Position numbers and translations under genes: made by a program. A DNA stretch of 64,000 nucleotides from Iris pallida (lineage: Eukaryota; Streptophyta; Magnoliopsida; Asparagales; Iridaceae), in contig JANAVB010003400.1 in NCBI GenBank assembly GCA_029216955.1, forward strand, positions 20,223,988-20,287,987. Direction: 5' to 3'. The notes under the pieces are model-generated. The model saw only the letters and a list, made by a program, of their open reading frames with translations. It searched no databases and was not told the DNA's origin. Below are positions 1-10,362 of this stretch, piece after piece (the first letter of the stretch is position 1; the number at the start of each line of letters is the position of its first letter).

Positions 1-663
1 GGTCCGCAGTTTGCAAGCCACGCTTTCTATCGATTTTGCGATAAGCACCGTATTCAAAATATTGCTTCGACACCGTACAACCCGGCAGCGAACGGGTTGG
101 CAGAGGCATTCAACAAAACAATCATCAAACTCCTCAAGAAGTTTGTCTCCTCCAACAAACGCGACTGGAACGAGAAGCTCAGCGAGTATTTATGGGCATA
201 CCGTACTAAAGTCCGAACAGCTACCGGGAACACACCATTCTCTATAGTATACTGGAGTGATGCAGTTCTTCCATTAGAGACTCAAATACCCTCACTCCGC
301 GTTGCCCTCACTTATCAATTGACGACGGATGATAACTACCGACGTCGACTACAAGAGTTAGAGGCCTTAGATGAAAAGTGCCTCCTAGCTCAGCAAAGGA
401 TTGAACTATACCAAGCACGCATCTCTGGAGCCTTCAATAAGAAGGTCAAAATCAGGACATTCCAGGTGGGCGATCTCGTTCTGGCAGTCCGGAGACCGAT
501 GGTCATGACTCACAAGACCGCCGGTAAATTCCAGCCAAAATGGGAAGGCCCATTTATCATTGAGGTCGTATTCTCCAACGGAGCTTACCGCCTCGTAAAA
601 CAGAATAGAGATTTGCTCATGTTGCCCGTCAACGGCAAGTTCCTAAAGAAATACTATGTCTAG
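1..663 (+). CDS. Ty3/gypsy (Tat-like) integrase C-terminal part, 5' truncated by window edge
   Basis: The frame is open from base 1 to a TAG at 661-663, so the start lies outside the window. The product is the C-terminal half of a retrotransposon integrase, which joins element cDNA to host DNA in the nucleus. Visible parts are the end of the DDE core (PYNPAANGLAEAFNK, whose Glu is the likely third catalytic acid), the WAYRTKVRTATGNTPF segment that follows it in plant gypsy elements, and a GPF/Y-type module (KWEGPFIIEVV) near the C-terminus. The ending LPVNGKFLKKYYV resembles the LPHPVN-xxLKKYY ending known from Tat/Retand-type polyproteins. No frameshift is seen in this piece. It is followed by a non-coding spacer and by a gene on the opposite strand, an arrangement known from the Tat lineage. 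Lineage assignment is an inference from these motifs. Confidence 0.85.
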   Translation, partial: GPQFASHAFYRFCDKHRIQNIASTPYNPAANGLAEAFNKTIIKLLKKFVSSNKRDWNEKLSEYLWAYRTKVRTATGNTPFSIVYWSDAVLPLETQIPSLRVALTYQLTTDDNYRRRLQELEALDEKCLLAQQRIELYQARISGAFNKKVKIRTFQVGDLVLAVRRPMVMTHKTAGKFQPKWEGPFIIEVVFSNGAYRLVKQNRDLLMLPVNGKFLKKYYV

Positions 664-1839
664 ACGACAATTTTCTAGATTTCGAGTCACGTACCCTCTG
701 GTACCGCTGAACTCGCCCTCATAATTCTCCAGATTTTCAAATCATGTACCCGCTGGTACCGCTGAATTCACGCTCACCATTTTCCAGATTCTCGAGTCAT
801 GTACCCGCTGGTACCTCTGAACTCACATCTCGGTCACTCTTTCAGGTAGCAAGTCATGTATGATCATACCTCTGAACTTTCTTTTTGAAGGAGATCCTCC
901 CTCATGATCTAATACCCGTACTCCCAGTGCACAAAAAGGGTAATCGATCCACAAATTTCCAAAACGGCCATGTCCTCATTACCTCTGAGTCGTTCCACTA
1001 CCGCCAAAAACAAATTACCCCTTACATAGAACTTCCATGTCCTCATTACCTCTGAGTCGTTCTATGTACCCTCCTTCATTGAGCCCACTCCTGTCATATC
1101 CTCATTACCTCTGAATGGGAAGGCTCCGTCGAAGAAACCTTCATACTTGCCATGTCCTCATTACCTGTGAGTAAGTATGATGATCCCCTTTCGACCTATT
1201 ATCTGTACCCACAACCGGAGTACGCCAAGGGTAATAGGTCCACAAATGTCCTCTGTTGACCACAAATGTCCTCTGTTGACCACCAATATCCTCCGTCGAG
1301 TTCGCTCCTGCCATGTCCTCATTACCTCTGAGTAGGAAGACTCTACGTTTAAAAAACTTTCCTACTTGCCACGTCCTCATTACCTCTAAGCAAGTATGTC
1401 GGTTCCCCTTCATCCTATTATCTGTATCCTAAACCAGGGTACGCCAAGGATAACAGGCCCACAAATATCCTCAGCTAAGTTTCTTAGCACAAACCTACCA
1501 TCTCATCATGCCCCAGGAGCCCAGCTGCTCTACGGCATTCCTTTTTCCAAATACCAAGAGCACCCATGACCACTTTGCCATGGCTGCTTCAGGTATCCTG
1601 ACCAAAATTTGTTATCTGTACCTAAAACCAAGGTATGCCATGGGTAACAGGTCCACAAATATACCCCCTATGTGGGGGAAAACATCACCGCAATATCGCA
1701 GGTACAATAAACAAACGCAAATAAAGGGTAGAAGGAAAAGTACTCTTTATTTGAAGGAAGAAAAAAGTATTACATATTTCGGGATCACATCCCTTTCAGA
1801 AAGAGAGAAAACAGAAACAAAACAAGAAGAAGAGGCCGA
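664..1839. repeat. Non-coding spacer with three short diverged repeat families
   Basis: Between the integrase stop and the antisense gene there is no convincing ORF. Family 1: about three units of 55 bp around 676-850, each with a GTACCCGCTGGTACC core. Family 2: units starting CATGTCCTCATTACC at about 969, 1036, 1095, 1151, 1312 and 1370 (one reads CATATCC, one CACGTCC). Family 3: a segment ending in GGTCCACAAAT or a close variant, near 920-955, 1190-1245, 1415-1470 and 1605-1660. The three families are interleaved, which suggests repeated local duplication. No function is visible. Confidence 0.7.
1746..1751 (-). terminator. Poly(A) signal of the antisense gene
   Basis: The minus strand reads AATAAA here, about 90 nt after the stop codon of the last antisense exon. 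The distance is normal for a plant 3' UTR. It supports the view that the antisense frames are one real transcription unit. A single hexamer can also occur by chance. Confidence 0.5.
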
Positions 1840-2920
1840 CTACAGCTCAGCATTACACAATTCCAGGAGGCGATCTCTCACCAAGACAGTCCCCCGCTCA
1901 AGCCTCTGTTTAGCTCGGCGCTCGGCCTCTTGGGATAGTTGCTCCACATCATTCAGATACATATACGCCTGCCAGTTGGTCTCTATCTTCTTCAGGGCAA
2001 GTTCTAGATTGGCTGAGGCCCTGCTAAGCTTGTCAGCTTCCTGGATGGTAATTCCTTTTTCAGTACAAGCAGCTTCCAGCTCGAACTCCAAGAAGGCCAG
2101 CTTTCTCTGGAATTCGAGGATTTGTTCCCGGGTGTCGGTTACCCCGCGAGAGGTAGCCGCTTCCCGAGCCGCACAATCGTCAGCCCGACGGCTCCACTGA
2201 TCGTGCAACCGGGTCAAATCCCGGCGGTCCTTCAATATAGCCGGCTTGAGCGATTCCCGGGTAGCCATCACCTTCTCCACCGCGGTAATGAGGAAGTTGC
2301 GCTCTTGATTTATGACCGCGGGTAAATCAGTCTGTTGCAACAAGCAAAACTGGGCCACGAGACGATCAGCTTCTAATAGCTTTGGCTCCAGAAGCGCAGC
2401 CAGTTCCCCTCTGCCAGGGAGTGTCTTAAGGATATTAATCTGGCCACCGGCACATCGACGGGCCAGAGTAAAGGGAGTCCCCCTTTCCACCGCTGCCTCG
2501 ATCCCCCTCTTCAGGTGGTGATGGAAACTGGCAACCACGTCCTGTAACGCGTCGTCCAAGACCTCTGTAGAGGACGGCGTCAGAGGGAGAATGGCAGACG
2601 GTATCGAAGGAGCAGCTTCAGAAGTTACTACACCCGCCACCAAGGAAGCAAATTCCGTACGAAAAGATGCTTGAATGGCGGCTAACTCCTCTTCCGCCGC
2701 CCGAAGAGCCTGGATGCTCGGCAGGAAGGAAAGGTTGACCCCCGAAACTACATTCACAAAGGAGGACACAGGGAGCATCGTCCCTTGTCCCAGCTGCACT
2801 GCTACCTGAGACCCCGAGCTCGACCCAGACGAAGGTCTCTCGATACAGGGAGGTTTCGTCAGGCCCTCTCCGGTAGGGTTCGATCCAGCAATATCCATCA
2901 CTGGCAATGAAGGGTTGGGA
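1840..2920 (-). pseudogene. Last exon of the antisense gene of the Tat element (coiled-coil region)
   Basis: This is an open frame of about 360 codons on the minus strand, ending at 1840. The product is rich in Ala, Glu, Leu and Arg, with long stretches typical of coiled coils, for example LRAAEEELAAIQASF and LSQEAERRAKQRLERG. No enzyme motif is seen. A likely splice acceptor (TTCAG) sits at 2921-2922. The exon upstream ends in a likely GT donor, but the phases of the two exons differ by one nucleotide, so either an indel has occurred or the third intron is placed slightly wrong. I read it as the C-terminal part of the same antisense protein, not a separate gene. Confidence 0.6.
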
Positions 2921-2984
2921 CTGAACATCCAAAGCAACCATTAGTCGACATAATCTGAAAGATAAGATGACGGAATACATAGGC

Positions 2985-3284
2985 TTATTCACGAGCTATG
3001 GTTTGATTTGTATTACCAGGGGAAGAGCGTGGAGGCGACGGTTCATTCACAGCCAGCGTAGTTTCCCCACCCACAAAGTCATCATGCTGGGGTTCAGATG
3101 TCTCGGGGATGGGCACGGTAAAACCCCCATCCCCCTGGGTTGAGATCCCAGCAAGGTGGGAATCCTCGACCGCAACCGGAAGCACCCCAGCAGCAATGAT
3201 AGCAGTGCACACATCACTGACTAAATGAGACATGACCGGGTCAGCCTCGGTAATCGGGTCCTGAGGAGCGAGCTCATCCAACGC
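2985..3284 (-). pseudogene. Third exon of the antisense gene of the Tat element
   Basis: The frame opens right after a strong acceptor (pyrimidine-rich tract ending TTTATAG, AG at 3285-3286) and runs with no stop to 2987. The product starts ALDELAPQDPITEADP and is acidic and Pro-rich, without a recognisable domain. The upstream exon ends in phase 0 at 3363 and this exon starts in phase 0, so a 78-bp second intron (3285-3362) joins them cleanly. The third intron donor is probably the GT near 2991-2992 (CTC followed by GTGAATAAG). Confidence 0.6.
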
Positions 3285-3362
3285 CTATAAAGAACAAAAG
3301 AAACAAATGATTAGGCCATAACATAGAAAAAGAAGAAAGGAAACAGCTGAAGCCCAAATCAC

Positions 3363-5785
3363 CTCAGGAACAACGTCCATATCATCAACAAACAGCCTGC
3401 GACGTCTTACCGCAGCGTGCTTCGTAGAATAGGTTCGGTCATCAGCGGTAGTCACGCGCCTGCTTTATTTACGCGAAGGGCCAGGTACTGCAGACGGTTG
3501 ATCCTCTACCACCTCGTCAGACCAAGTAGACGGTTGACCCGCAGCCCTTTCATCCGGCATGATAGGGGGTTGATTCCCAACTTCCTCGTCCGAAGAATGC
3601 GATGAGTCATCGGCGTCTTGTTCGTCATCCTCCTTATCCGCCCTAGTGGACTCTGAGTCCGGCGCAAGAACCCTGTTCGTACCCCTCTTCCTCTTCTTGG
3701 ACCCCTCTGGCTTCTCAGCCAAACCGGTGCCAGCGATGAAGCTAGTATTTATATCAAAATCGACAGGAGGCTTGCTCGCTGCAACATGATAAAGGGCCAC
3801 TATATACAAGATATTCCCTGCCATCTTGGCATCGGGGCCTGAGAAGCTGGCCTGGGTATGGGCCGCATTATAATAATGCCAAGCCCGGACGCCATCAAGT
3901 ACACTGCCCTCAAAGCTCAAGCAAGCGCTAGGACGATCCAGGAACAATTGACTATACCCAAATTGACGAGAAAATCTACTGGGCAGATAAGGCTCCAGGT
4001 ATAATTTATTCCGGTAACGATACACCAGGTGCGCGGGGCGGATGTTGCGTAACCAAAGAAGCATCTTCTCAGATAAAAGTTGGAGAGGATCAACGCCGTC
4101 AATGTGTACCCTCCTCACTTCTCTAGGGGTGAATTCAGGGAGAGATACGAAGAATTTGGGCCCATCAACTCTCGCCAACGCCCTCCGGCAGGCCGGCATG
4201 GTATCGTGCTCCCAAGGCTGATGACGGTACCAGAAAAGAAAGGCATCATCATCAGTAATATTTTCATCAGTTCCTGGCCTCATCAATGACCGATAGTGCA
4301 TCAATAACCACCCCATGAGGTAGTGGTATGGTAGTTCTATCCGTTCAAAGTCCATCGTCACATCACGAGCAATGACTTTGGATGAAAAGGTGCGAAGGCC
4401 GTGGTGTATGCTACACACCATGGCCGGGAGGAGCGCCAGTCTTACCTTGAAGACCAATTTCACAGCAGGAAGAATGAAATGACGGCTGATCCTTTCCATA
4501 GAACCCGCGCCGCCCGAGACTACGCATTTACGTAGCCACACCATCAAGAACCCAGCTAAGATCGCTTTATCGGACATCTCCCGGGTACTAAAGTGGAAGT
4601 AACTGAGGGAGTCAGTGCGACTCCCAAACCGATCACGGGTAGACCTCGACCTTTTGACCTTCAACATCATGTCCTTCACCTCCTCCGGGGTTCGAGGACT
4701 TCGAGACGAAACTTGGCCGGAGGGACGCAACTTGAAAAGATACGAAACCCAGGCCGTAGTGTGAGGGGCGCTCCCTTCTGAGCTATTTTCTTTCTTGATA
4801 GCCATCTGGTGGCAGGCGCTATGATGGCACAACAGTTCTTGGTACACGGTGACGAAACCAGGAAATCGTCGATCCAGGTCTTCGAATTCTTCGTTCGTCG
4901 GTGTATATGCTTCAAAAGCTTCACATCCCCACGGCAGTCTAGAAACAGCGTGCATCTCATGGAGAGCAAGCCCCAGCTCTCCTCCGGGGGCAAAGAAAGT
5001 TCCTATACACCGATTATACAGCACCAAAAGAGCCATAAACAAAGGCTTGTTAATGGGCAACCCGTAGCAGGTACCCCTGATGGCGTAGTAGAGGTCAATT
5101 TCCCGAAGGGATTCCCCATACTTCCTCAAGATCCATGAGGTAAGATTAGCCCATGTGGGAATGGGGTTGATCCAGTTCAGCAGCGACAACCTGCCCACGG
5201 GATAAGACCCCTTGCGAGCGAGCTGATTCAGAAAGGTATCAGCTAGAGTAAAAGTAAAATTAGGGCCAGTCATGTTTACAAAAGTGCCAGGGAGCAGCCC
5301 CATCACAGTCCGACTCACTGATTCCTTGCCCGCACATACTAAACCCGTGCGCCTGTTGTAGTGGATGTTGCTCACAAACATTCCCTGTTGGGTGGAAGTT
5401 AGGGAGCCCACCATTGTCCTGCCCAACGGTACCATGTTAAACCATGAGAGAGGATAGTGCCGCTCTATCTCGGGAATATGGATCTCTACTCCGTCGACAG
5501 AAAAATCCCAGTGCTCCGAAACATCCAGCAATCGGGAGTTCTTTATGGAAAAGGCATCCCCAAAGAGAAAAGTCGGTTTCAGATATTCTTCATCCAGCTT
5601 CTCCGAATTCATCATGGAACAAAGAAAGTGGAAAGGTTGGTTATTAATGGCAGCCACTCTCTCCCTAGGTTCATTAGCGGGAAGCTGATCCACTATACGA
5701 TGGATTAAGTCATCAAGCCGCACGCCCACGGCGAACTGAGCTGAACCCACAAGAAGCTCTCCTGCTGGGTTGGTTGGGAGGTTCA
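3363..5785 (-). pseudogene. Main exon of the antisense gene; plant-mobile-domain-like protein, one in-frame stop
   Basis: This exon encodes most of the antisense protein. It begins after the acceptor TTTTTTCAG (AG at 5786-5787) and joins exon 1 in phase 1. The frame is open to a TAA at 3465-3467, then stays open in the same frame to a GAG/GTGATT donor at 3363, so the TAA looks like a single disabling mutation. The segment at about residues 295-330 (FFAPGGELGLALHEM, then SRLPWGCEAF) resembles the plant mobile domain pattern, a hydrophobic Glu-containing strand followed by LP-G. Near residue 740 there is a basic KKRKR cluster, a candidate nuclear localisation signal, followed by an Asp/Glu/Ser-rich tail. 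Antisense extra ORFs are known from Tat-lineage elements; their role is not established. The hydrophobic N-terminus obtained by reading upstream of 5785 is intron sequence, not a signal peptide. Confidence 0.65.
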
Positions 5786-6393
5786 CTGAAAAAAGGACAA
5801 AAAGAAATAGTATTAAAAAATGGTTAAAGCAAAAAATCAATGAATAAAGAAGTTCCCACGAGCCTATGTGGCTCGGGTCAACGAAGCCTTATGCGGCTCC
5901 ATTCCAACTGGGCTTCAGAAAATGCGCTTCCAAGGAAGCCTATGCGGCTCGGATCAACGAAGCCTTATGCGGCTCCATTCCAATTGGGCCTCAGGAAATG
6001 CGGTTTCGAGGAAGCCTATGCGGTTCGGGTCAACACAGTCTCATGCGGCCCAAATCAGACGGGAGTTCCATATGACACTAGCTCGATAGCTTATGCGGAT
6101 CAGTTGAATATACGCGGTTCTAACAGAAGAGCTCATGTGGCGCAAAATGCCATGCGGTTCAGCCTGTTAGAAACATATGCGGCTCCATTCAGATGAGACT
6201 TTATGCGGTTTTTATCTAGAGACTCAAATCCTTCTCATGCAGTTCAAAAATAGGATATTTTCTATGCGGCTCGGATATGAGAGGGTCATGCGGCCCATAC
6301 AGCATATGCGGCTCTACCATCAACTTGGGTGGAGGCTTGTGCATAAATATGCAACAGAGCCATGGGTTCTCAAGATTCAAATGCAACCCTTAC

Positions 6394-6514
6394 CATTGAA
6401 AGCAGAACGAACATCAGAAGGCACTTCGGGCGCTTCGGGCTCGACGGCCGACGAGGACGTCACCTTCTTGCCCTTCGCGGCGGCGGAGGCGACTTTGGAA
6501 GACTTAGGAGCCAT
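6394..6514 (-). pseudogene. First coding exon of the antisense gene
   Basis: On the minus strand an ATG at 6514-6512 opens a short basic and Ala/Ser-rich N-terminus (MAPKSSKVASAAAKGKK and onward, 40 codons plus one base). It ends in a strong donor, AATG followed by GTAAGGG, with the GT at 6393-6392. The 121-nt length leaves one base of a codon, which the main exon completes exactly (GTG, Val), so reading phase supports the model. The first intron (5786-6393, 608 bp) holds one of the GAGCCGCAT arrays. This exon is too short to be noticed as an isolated ORF. Confidence 0.65.
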
Positions 6515-6609
6515 TTGCTTCGACGGTCGGAAAAAGAAGATAAGGAAGAGGAGACAGCAAAAAGAGTGAACGAAGGAGAAGGTAAAGAAGTCCCTTCAGC
6601 CAAACTCAT

Positions 6610-6622
6610 CCATATTTATAAA
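6610..6622 (-). promoter_or_regulatory. TATA box of the antisense gene
   Basis: The minus strand reads TTTATAAATATGG about 100 nt before the antisense ATG. The stretch between is CT-rich, as in many plant 5' UTRs. Upstream on the minus strand (6780-7590) lie two further clusters of GAGCCGCAT. The element on the + strand therefore has an independent promoter facing the opposite way. Confidence 0.55.
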
Positions 6623-7100
6623 CAAAAAAGGAGGCGTTACGATTCTCGTACACTGACCCTTCAGTTATCGAGGTGAGCCGCCGAAAATGAAGGCCAAACT
6701 CCTAGGATCCCGCACCAAAAAGTGGCCTTTAAAACTGACAGCAAATCAACAATATTTAAATGCAAAAGATTGCTATATGTGACAATAATGACGTGGCAAA
6801 GAGCTATGCCGAAGAGTCCCCTGCGGCTAAGCCATCTATGCAGTTGAACTATCTATGCGGCTTAAACATCCATGCGGCCAGGACTTCATATGCGGCCAGA
6901 AGAATATGACCATACTTCTTATTCAAAGTATTTCAATTTTGCAAATTGAAAACTTTGAAGGGGGTCTTGTAGAAGCATGGAAAATATTAAAGAAGGATCC
7001 ATGCGGCCAGGAAACCCCATGCGGCTCAGGAAGCCCATGCGGCTCACAGATTCATGCGGTACGAGGGGCTATGCGGCTCAAGACATCCTATGCGGCTCCG

Positions 7101-7690
7101 AAGACACGTGGCATAATATCGTTCCCCTTCGACCCATGCTGTATTAATTACTTTGACGGCTGACAACTCTAAAAAAGTGACAGCCCTGACACAAAAGTGG
7201 TAATTATGACTCTGTCATAATGACAGTCCCCTAGGGAAGAGAAAGAGATCTCTGACACAAATTCCCCGAGATCCATAAAATGACACGTAGTCTTGCCACG
7301 TGGACGATCATATGCGGCTCGAGCGAAGACTTCCCATGCGATTCAGAATGAAGCCGTGCCATGCGGCTCAGGCCGAGATAGTCTCATGCGGCTCAAACGG
7401 AGACCTTTCCATGCGGCTGGAGCGGACCATTTCTATGCGGCTCAAGCGGATGAATCCTTATGCCGTAATGATCACCTCCATGCAGTTCAAAAGTTCGAAG
7501 GAAGGCCACTACCCAAGCAGCCCTGACACGTGGCCCGAACCTTATGCGGCCCAACTCTTATGCGGCTCAATCTTCATGTGGTTCAGATCCCCCCAATGGC
7601 TCCTAGGACACGTGTCCTAAGCCGATCAATCTCCCAGATTTATTGCAATCAGAGATTGGGTCAAATCTCAATAATCTGGGACACGTGGCA
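7101..7690. promoter_or_regulatory. Cluster of G-box-like ACACGTGGC motifs
   Basis: CACGTG cores occur near 7105, 7298, 7527, 7611 and 7682, most as ACACGTGGC or GACACGTGTCC. This is the core bound by plant bZIP and bHLH factors (G-box/ABRE type). The cluster lies just before and inside the probable U3 part of the Tat LTR, 200-800 bp before its TATA box. A 15-bp palindrome, CTGTCATAATGACAG, is at 7212-7226. Confidence 0.5.
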
Positions 7691-8330
7691 GGAGAATAAA
7701 TCAAATTTATTTGCAGACGTCAGAGGATCATTATGAGGAAGATTTATTTCAATCAGTATTAATTGCTGATGAGATTTGGTGTAATCTACACTTGATGGTC
7801 CAGATTCATCACAACCAAAATGAATGGCCTAGATTGACCAATCCACAGGCCGCCGCCATCTCCAAGAAGCAATCATTTGCAACCCTAATGATCACACTCT
7901 ATTCATATAAATAGCAGGGTACCATTCCCTTGCAAGGAGGGGAGAGATACTTACATAGAGAGAGGCGCACACAGGAGCACTTTTCGAGATCAGAGAGAGC
8001 ACCAGAGTACTTGGAGAGAAGAGCAGAGAGAGAGCAAAGAGAGCATTTTTTTAATGCTAAGCAAATCTTCTGGAGCTAAGGCTGCACACCGATCGTCCAA
8101 GGAGTAAGGCAGGGCTGCCGTCGCCTTTCCGAGCCTCTATCGTCACCCCCCAGAATCTAAAATAAACAATTGTACTTAGTCTGCTGTACCTAGGCTTTCG
8201 TCCCTAGGCTTTCTTTGTACAAGCGAGTTTGTATTGTGAGTCTAAGTTCAGTCCTCCCATAAAACTGTTCTGTACTTTTACAATCAATGGCAAACAATTA
8301 CTTTACTTGATACTGGCACGATTGTTATCA
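7253..8330 (+). mobile_element. Probable 3' LTR of the Tat-like element
   Basis: A purine-rich tract (GGGAAGAGAAAGAGA) just before a TGACAC at about 7253 is a candidate PPT and LTR start. A TATA box (TCATATAAATAG) is near 7902-7913, followed by a GA-rich leader and an AATAAA-containing stretch near 8160. The right end is placed at 8330 (GTTATCA), because from 8331 the sequence matches the inside of family C-type LTRs. The left boundary is uncertain by several hundred bases, since the 5' LTR lies outside the window. Confidence 0.5.
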
Positions 8331-9355
8331 CGGATTGGTACTATATGGATCTTCTCTTGCGATGTTATCCCCATTGTGTTCAGCAGATACATATTGTGAT
8401 GTGCATTTTATGAACATATTATATTTATATTACACCCCTATTCATGTATACTCATTGTGCATCTTGTACTCTCATGATCACATGAGCTTCATGGAGAAAC
8501 TATTGTACAAGGTAACGTAACTGGATTGGATCCTTGTGTATTGATTGGGGAGGGTGAGTAGGAAATGGTTATGTAATCAAATCCCATTGTACAAATATTG
8601 TATAAACTATTGTATATATCCATTGTACACTCACATATGATGGAGTTACCCTTGTATTGTCCTAATCCGTTTATATAATCATCTCATGCTCTAAATCATA
8701 GGTTACTTACAGTTCTTAATTATCATGTATATAGATATTTCCAGTTATCAAATCTCTCTCATTTTTATATATATTTCCTTACAGTCCATGTATCTTACTC
8801 TTTTGCATGCTTTATATTTTCCAACATGATATGAACTGCGTGAGATGTATTGTGCTCGGTCCTGTCCTGACTGGACCTGTTGAAAATATTACAGATGATG
8901 ATGGTGACTGCCTTACCTTCTATGGGGCATATGAGGGTGACATTCAGGAGCCTAAGGAGCATCTAGCTCAGTAGAGGATGCCTAGTTTAGTCTAGTACTT
9001 ATAGCTTTCAGTTTGTATCGGATTGTTCTGATTGTTAGTTGAGACTTAGTTATATTCAGGACTTGTATTTATTTGTGTTGGATATCTATATGTGTGTTGT
9101 GATAACTTTACTTATATATTTAGTTCTTCCTTTTTATCTTATTCTATATCGTGCTCTATCTTCCCTAGACTTGTGATTGAGATATAGAGTTGAGATGTTA
9201 TATTATACCTCCGTGCGGAGATGACAGGTTTATATATCTTGTTGTTAGATGTCAGATGTTATAGATGACCTATACAGCGTTCTACCGCCGACACTGTGGC
9301 GTAGGCTGGACGTACCCACGTTCTCGTGCCCTTCCTCAGGGTACGGGTCGTGACA
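8331..9355 (+). mobile_element. 3' end of a family C-type gypsy LTR, truncated by the Tat insertion
   Basis: The last 100 bp (GTTCTACCGCCGACACTG, GGCGTAGGCTGGACG, ending GGGTCGTGACA at 9355) match the inverted end of the LTRs at 56997 and 63697. The piece also keeps the stretch starting near ATTGGTAC, found in families A and C about 1 kb before the LTR end. After 9355 copia-1 coding sequence resumes at once, so this is the right edge of an element inserted in copia-1. The remainder should lie beyond the Tat element, outside the window. Confidence 0.75.
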
Positions 9356-10362
9356 ATCTTCTTGGGTTATACCCAGAAGAGTGATGCCCGGAGATTTCTT
9401 GATATTGAATCAAATCATATCATTGAATCTCGCGATGCAGAATATTTTGAAGACAAGTTTGCAAGGCACAAGAACATTGTTCTTGCGAATATTCCGGAAA
9501 ACAATGAGGGTGCGCAAGAAACTGAGGCTTTCAATAAGAATGTAGTCCAATAAGATGTTGTTGTTGAAACAATAGTTGAACCAGAGCTCGATGAGCCGTC
9601 AGCTAAGCGTGTGAGGAGGCCGAAGAACTTTGAAAATGACTTTGTTACCAATCATATGGAAGCATATCCGCTTACCTATGATGAGGCGATGAAGACCAGA
9701 GACGTTATTTTCTGGAGGGAGACGATAGACAATGAAATTGATTCAATCACCTCAAATAACACTTGGGTGTTGGTTGATCTTCCTGAAGGAGCAAAATCCA
9801 TCAGATGCAAACAGATCTTCAAGAAGAAGATGAAAGCAGATAGAACTATTGACAAGTTCAAGGCTAGGCTAGTAGCCAAGGAGTTTTCTCAAAAGCAAGG
9901 ATCGACTACTTTGACACGTAAGCTCCAGTAGCCCGGATGACCACCATCAGAATATTGATTGCTCTCGCAACAATACATAAGTTGGTGATACATCAGATGG
10001 ATGTAAAAATGGCTTTCCTAAATGGCGAGCTGACCGAAGAGATTTATATGCAACAGCCAGAGGGATTTATCGTCAAGGGTCTTGAAGACAAAGTCTGCAA
10101 GTTGGTAAATTCCTTGTATGGTCTTAAACAGGCTCCCAAGATGTGGCATAAGAAATTTGACAAGGTTATAAGGTCAAATGGCTACAGGGTCAGCGAGACA
10201 GACAAGTGTGTTTACACAAAGTTCGCTGATGGAAGAGGTGTACCGTTTGTCTGTACGTGGACGACATGCTGATCCTCGGTACGAATATGAGCTGTGTCAC
10301 GGAGACAAAGAAGTTCATCTCGACTAAATTCAGTATAAAGGACTTGGGGGAAGCTGATGTGA
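9356..10362 (+). pseudogene. Copia-1 pol fragment: end of integrase region and 5' part of reverse transcriptase
   Basis: The frames match the copia-2 polyprotein closely: RRFLDIESNHIIESRDAEYF, then FWRETIDNEIDSI, the reverse transcriptase start NNTWVLVDLPEGAK, and later VIHQMDVKMAFLNGELTEE and LYGLKQAPKMW. Reverse transcriptase copies element RNA to cDNA in virus-like particles. The copy is dead: a TAA at about 9551, a frameshift near 9900 and another near 10241, just before the catalytic YVDD region. Upstream it is cut by the family C-type LTR at 9355; downstream by family A at 10363. The 5-bp TGTGA at 10358-10362 is repeated at 21794-21798. Confidence 0.85.

Larger units (their letters stand above)
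5866..7590 (-). repeat. Dense array of the motif GAGCCGCAT (ATGCGGCTC on the + strand)
   Basis: On the + strand ATGCGGCTC occurs exactly about 15 times and, with one or two changes, about 35-40 times. The copies form three clusters: about 5866-6320 (inside antisense intron 1), 6795-7100 and 7305-7590 (upstream of the antisense TATA box). Orientation is uniform. Spacing varies, commonly 20-50 bp, and the bases between copies are not conserved, so this is a motif array and not a simple tandem repeat. Short ORFs through it are translation artefacts of the motif. Confidence 0.8.

Noticed and set aside
5788..5840. Hydrophobic N-terminus (about 18 residues) in front of the large antisense frame, resembling a signal peptide
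   Set aside because: The bases are the pyrimidine-rich end of intron 1, followed by a TTTCAG acceptor; the phase-matched first exon is at 6394-6514.
5866..7590. CRISPR-like array, because a short motif recurs with variable spacers
   Set aside because: The repeat is only about 9 bp, spacing is irregular, and the setting is a plant retrotransposon.
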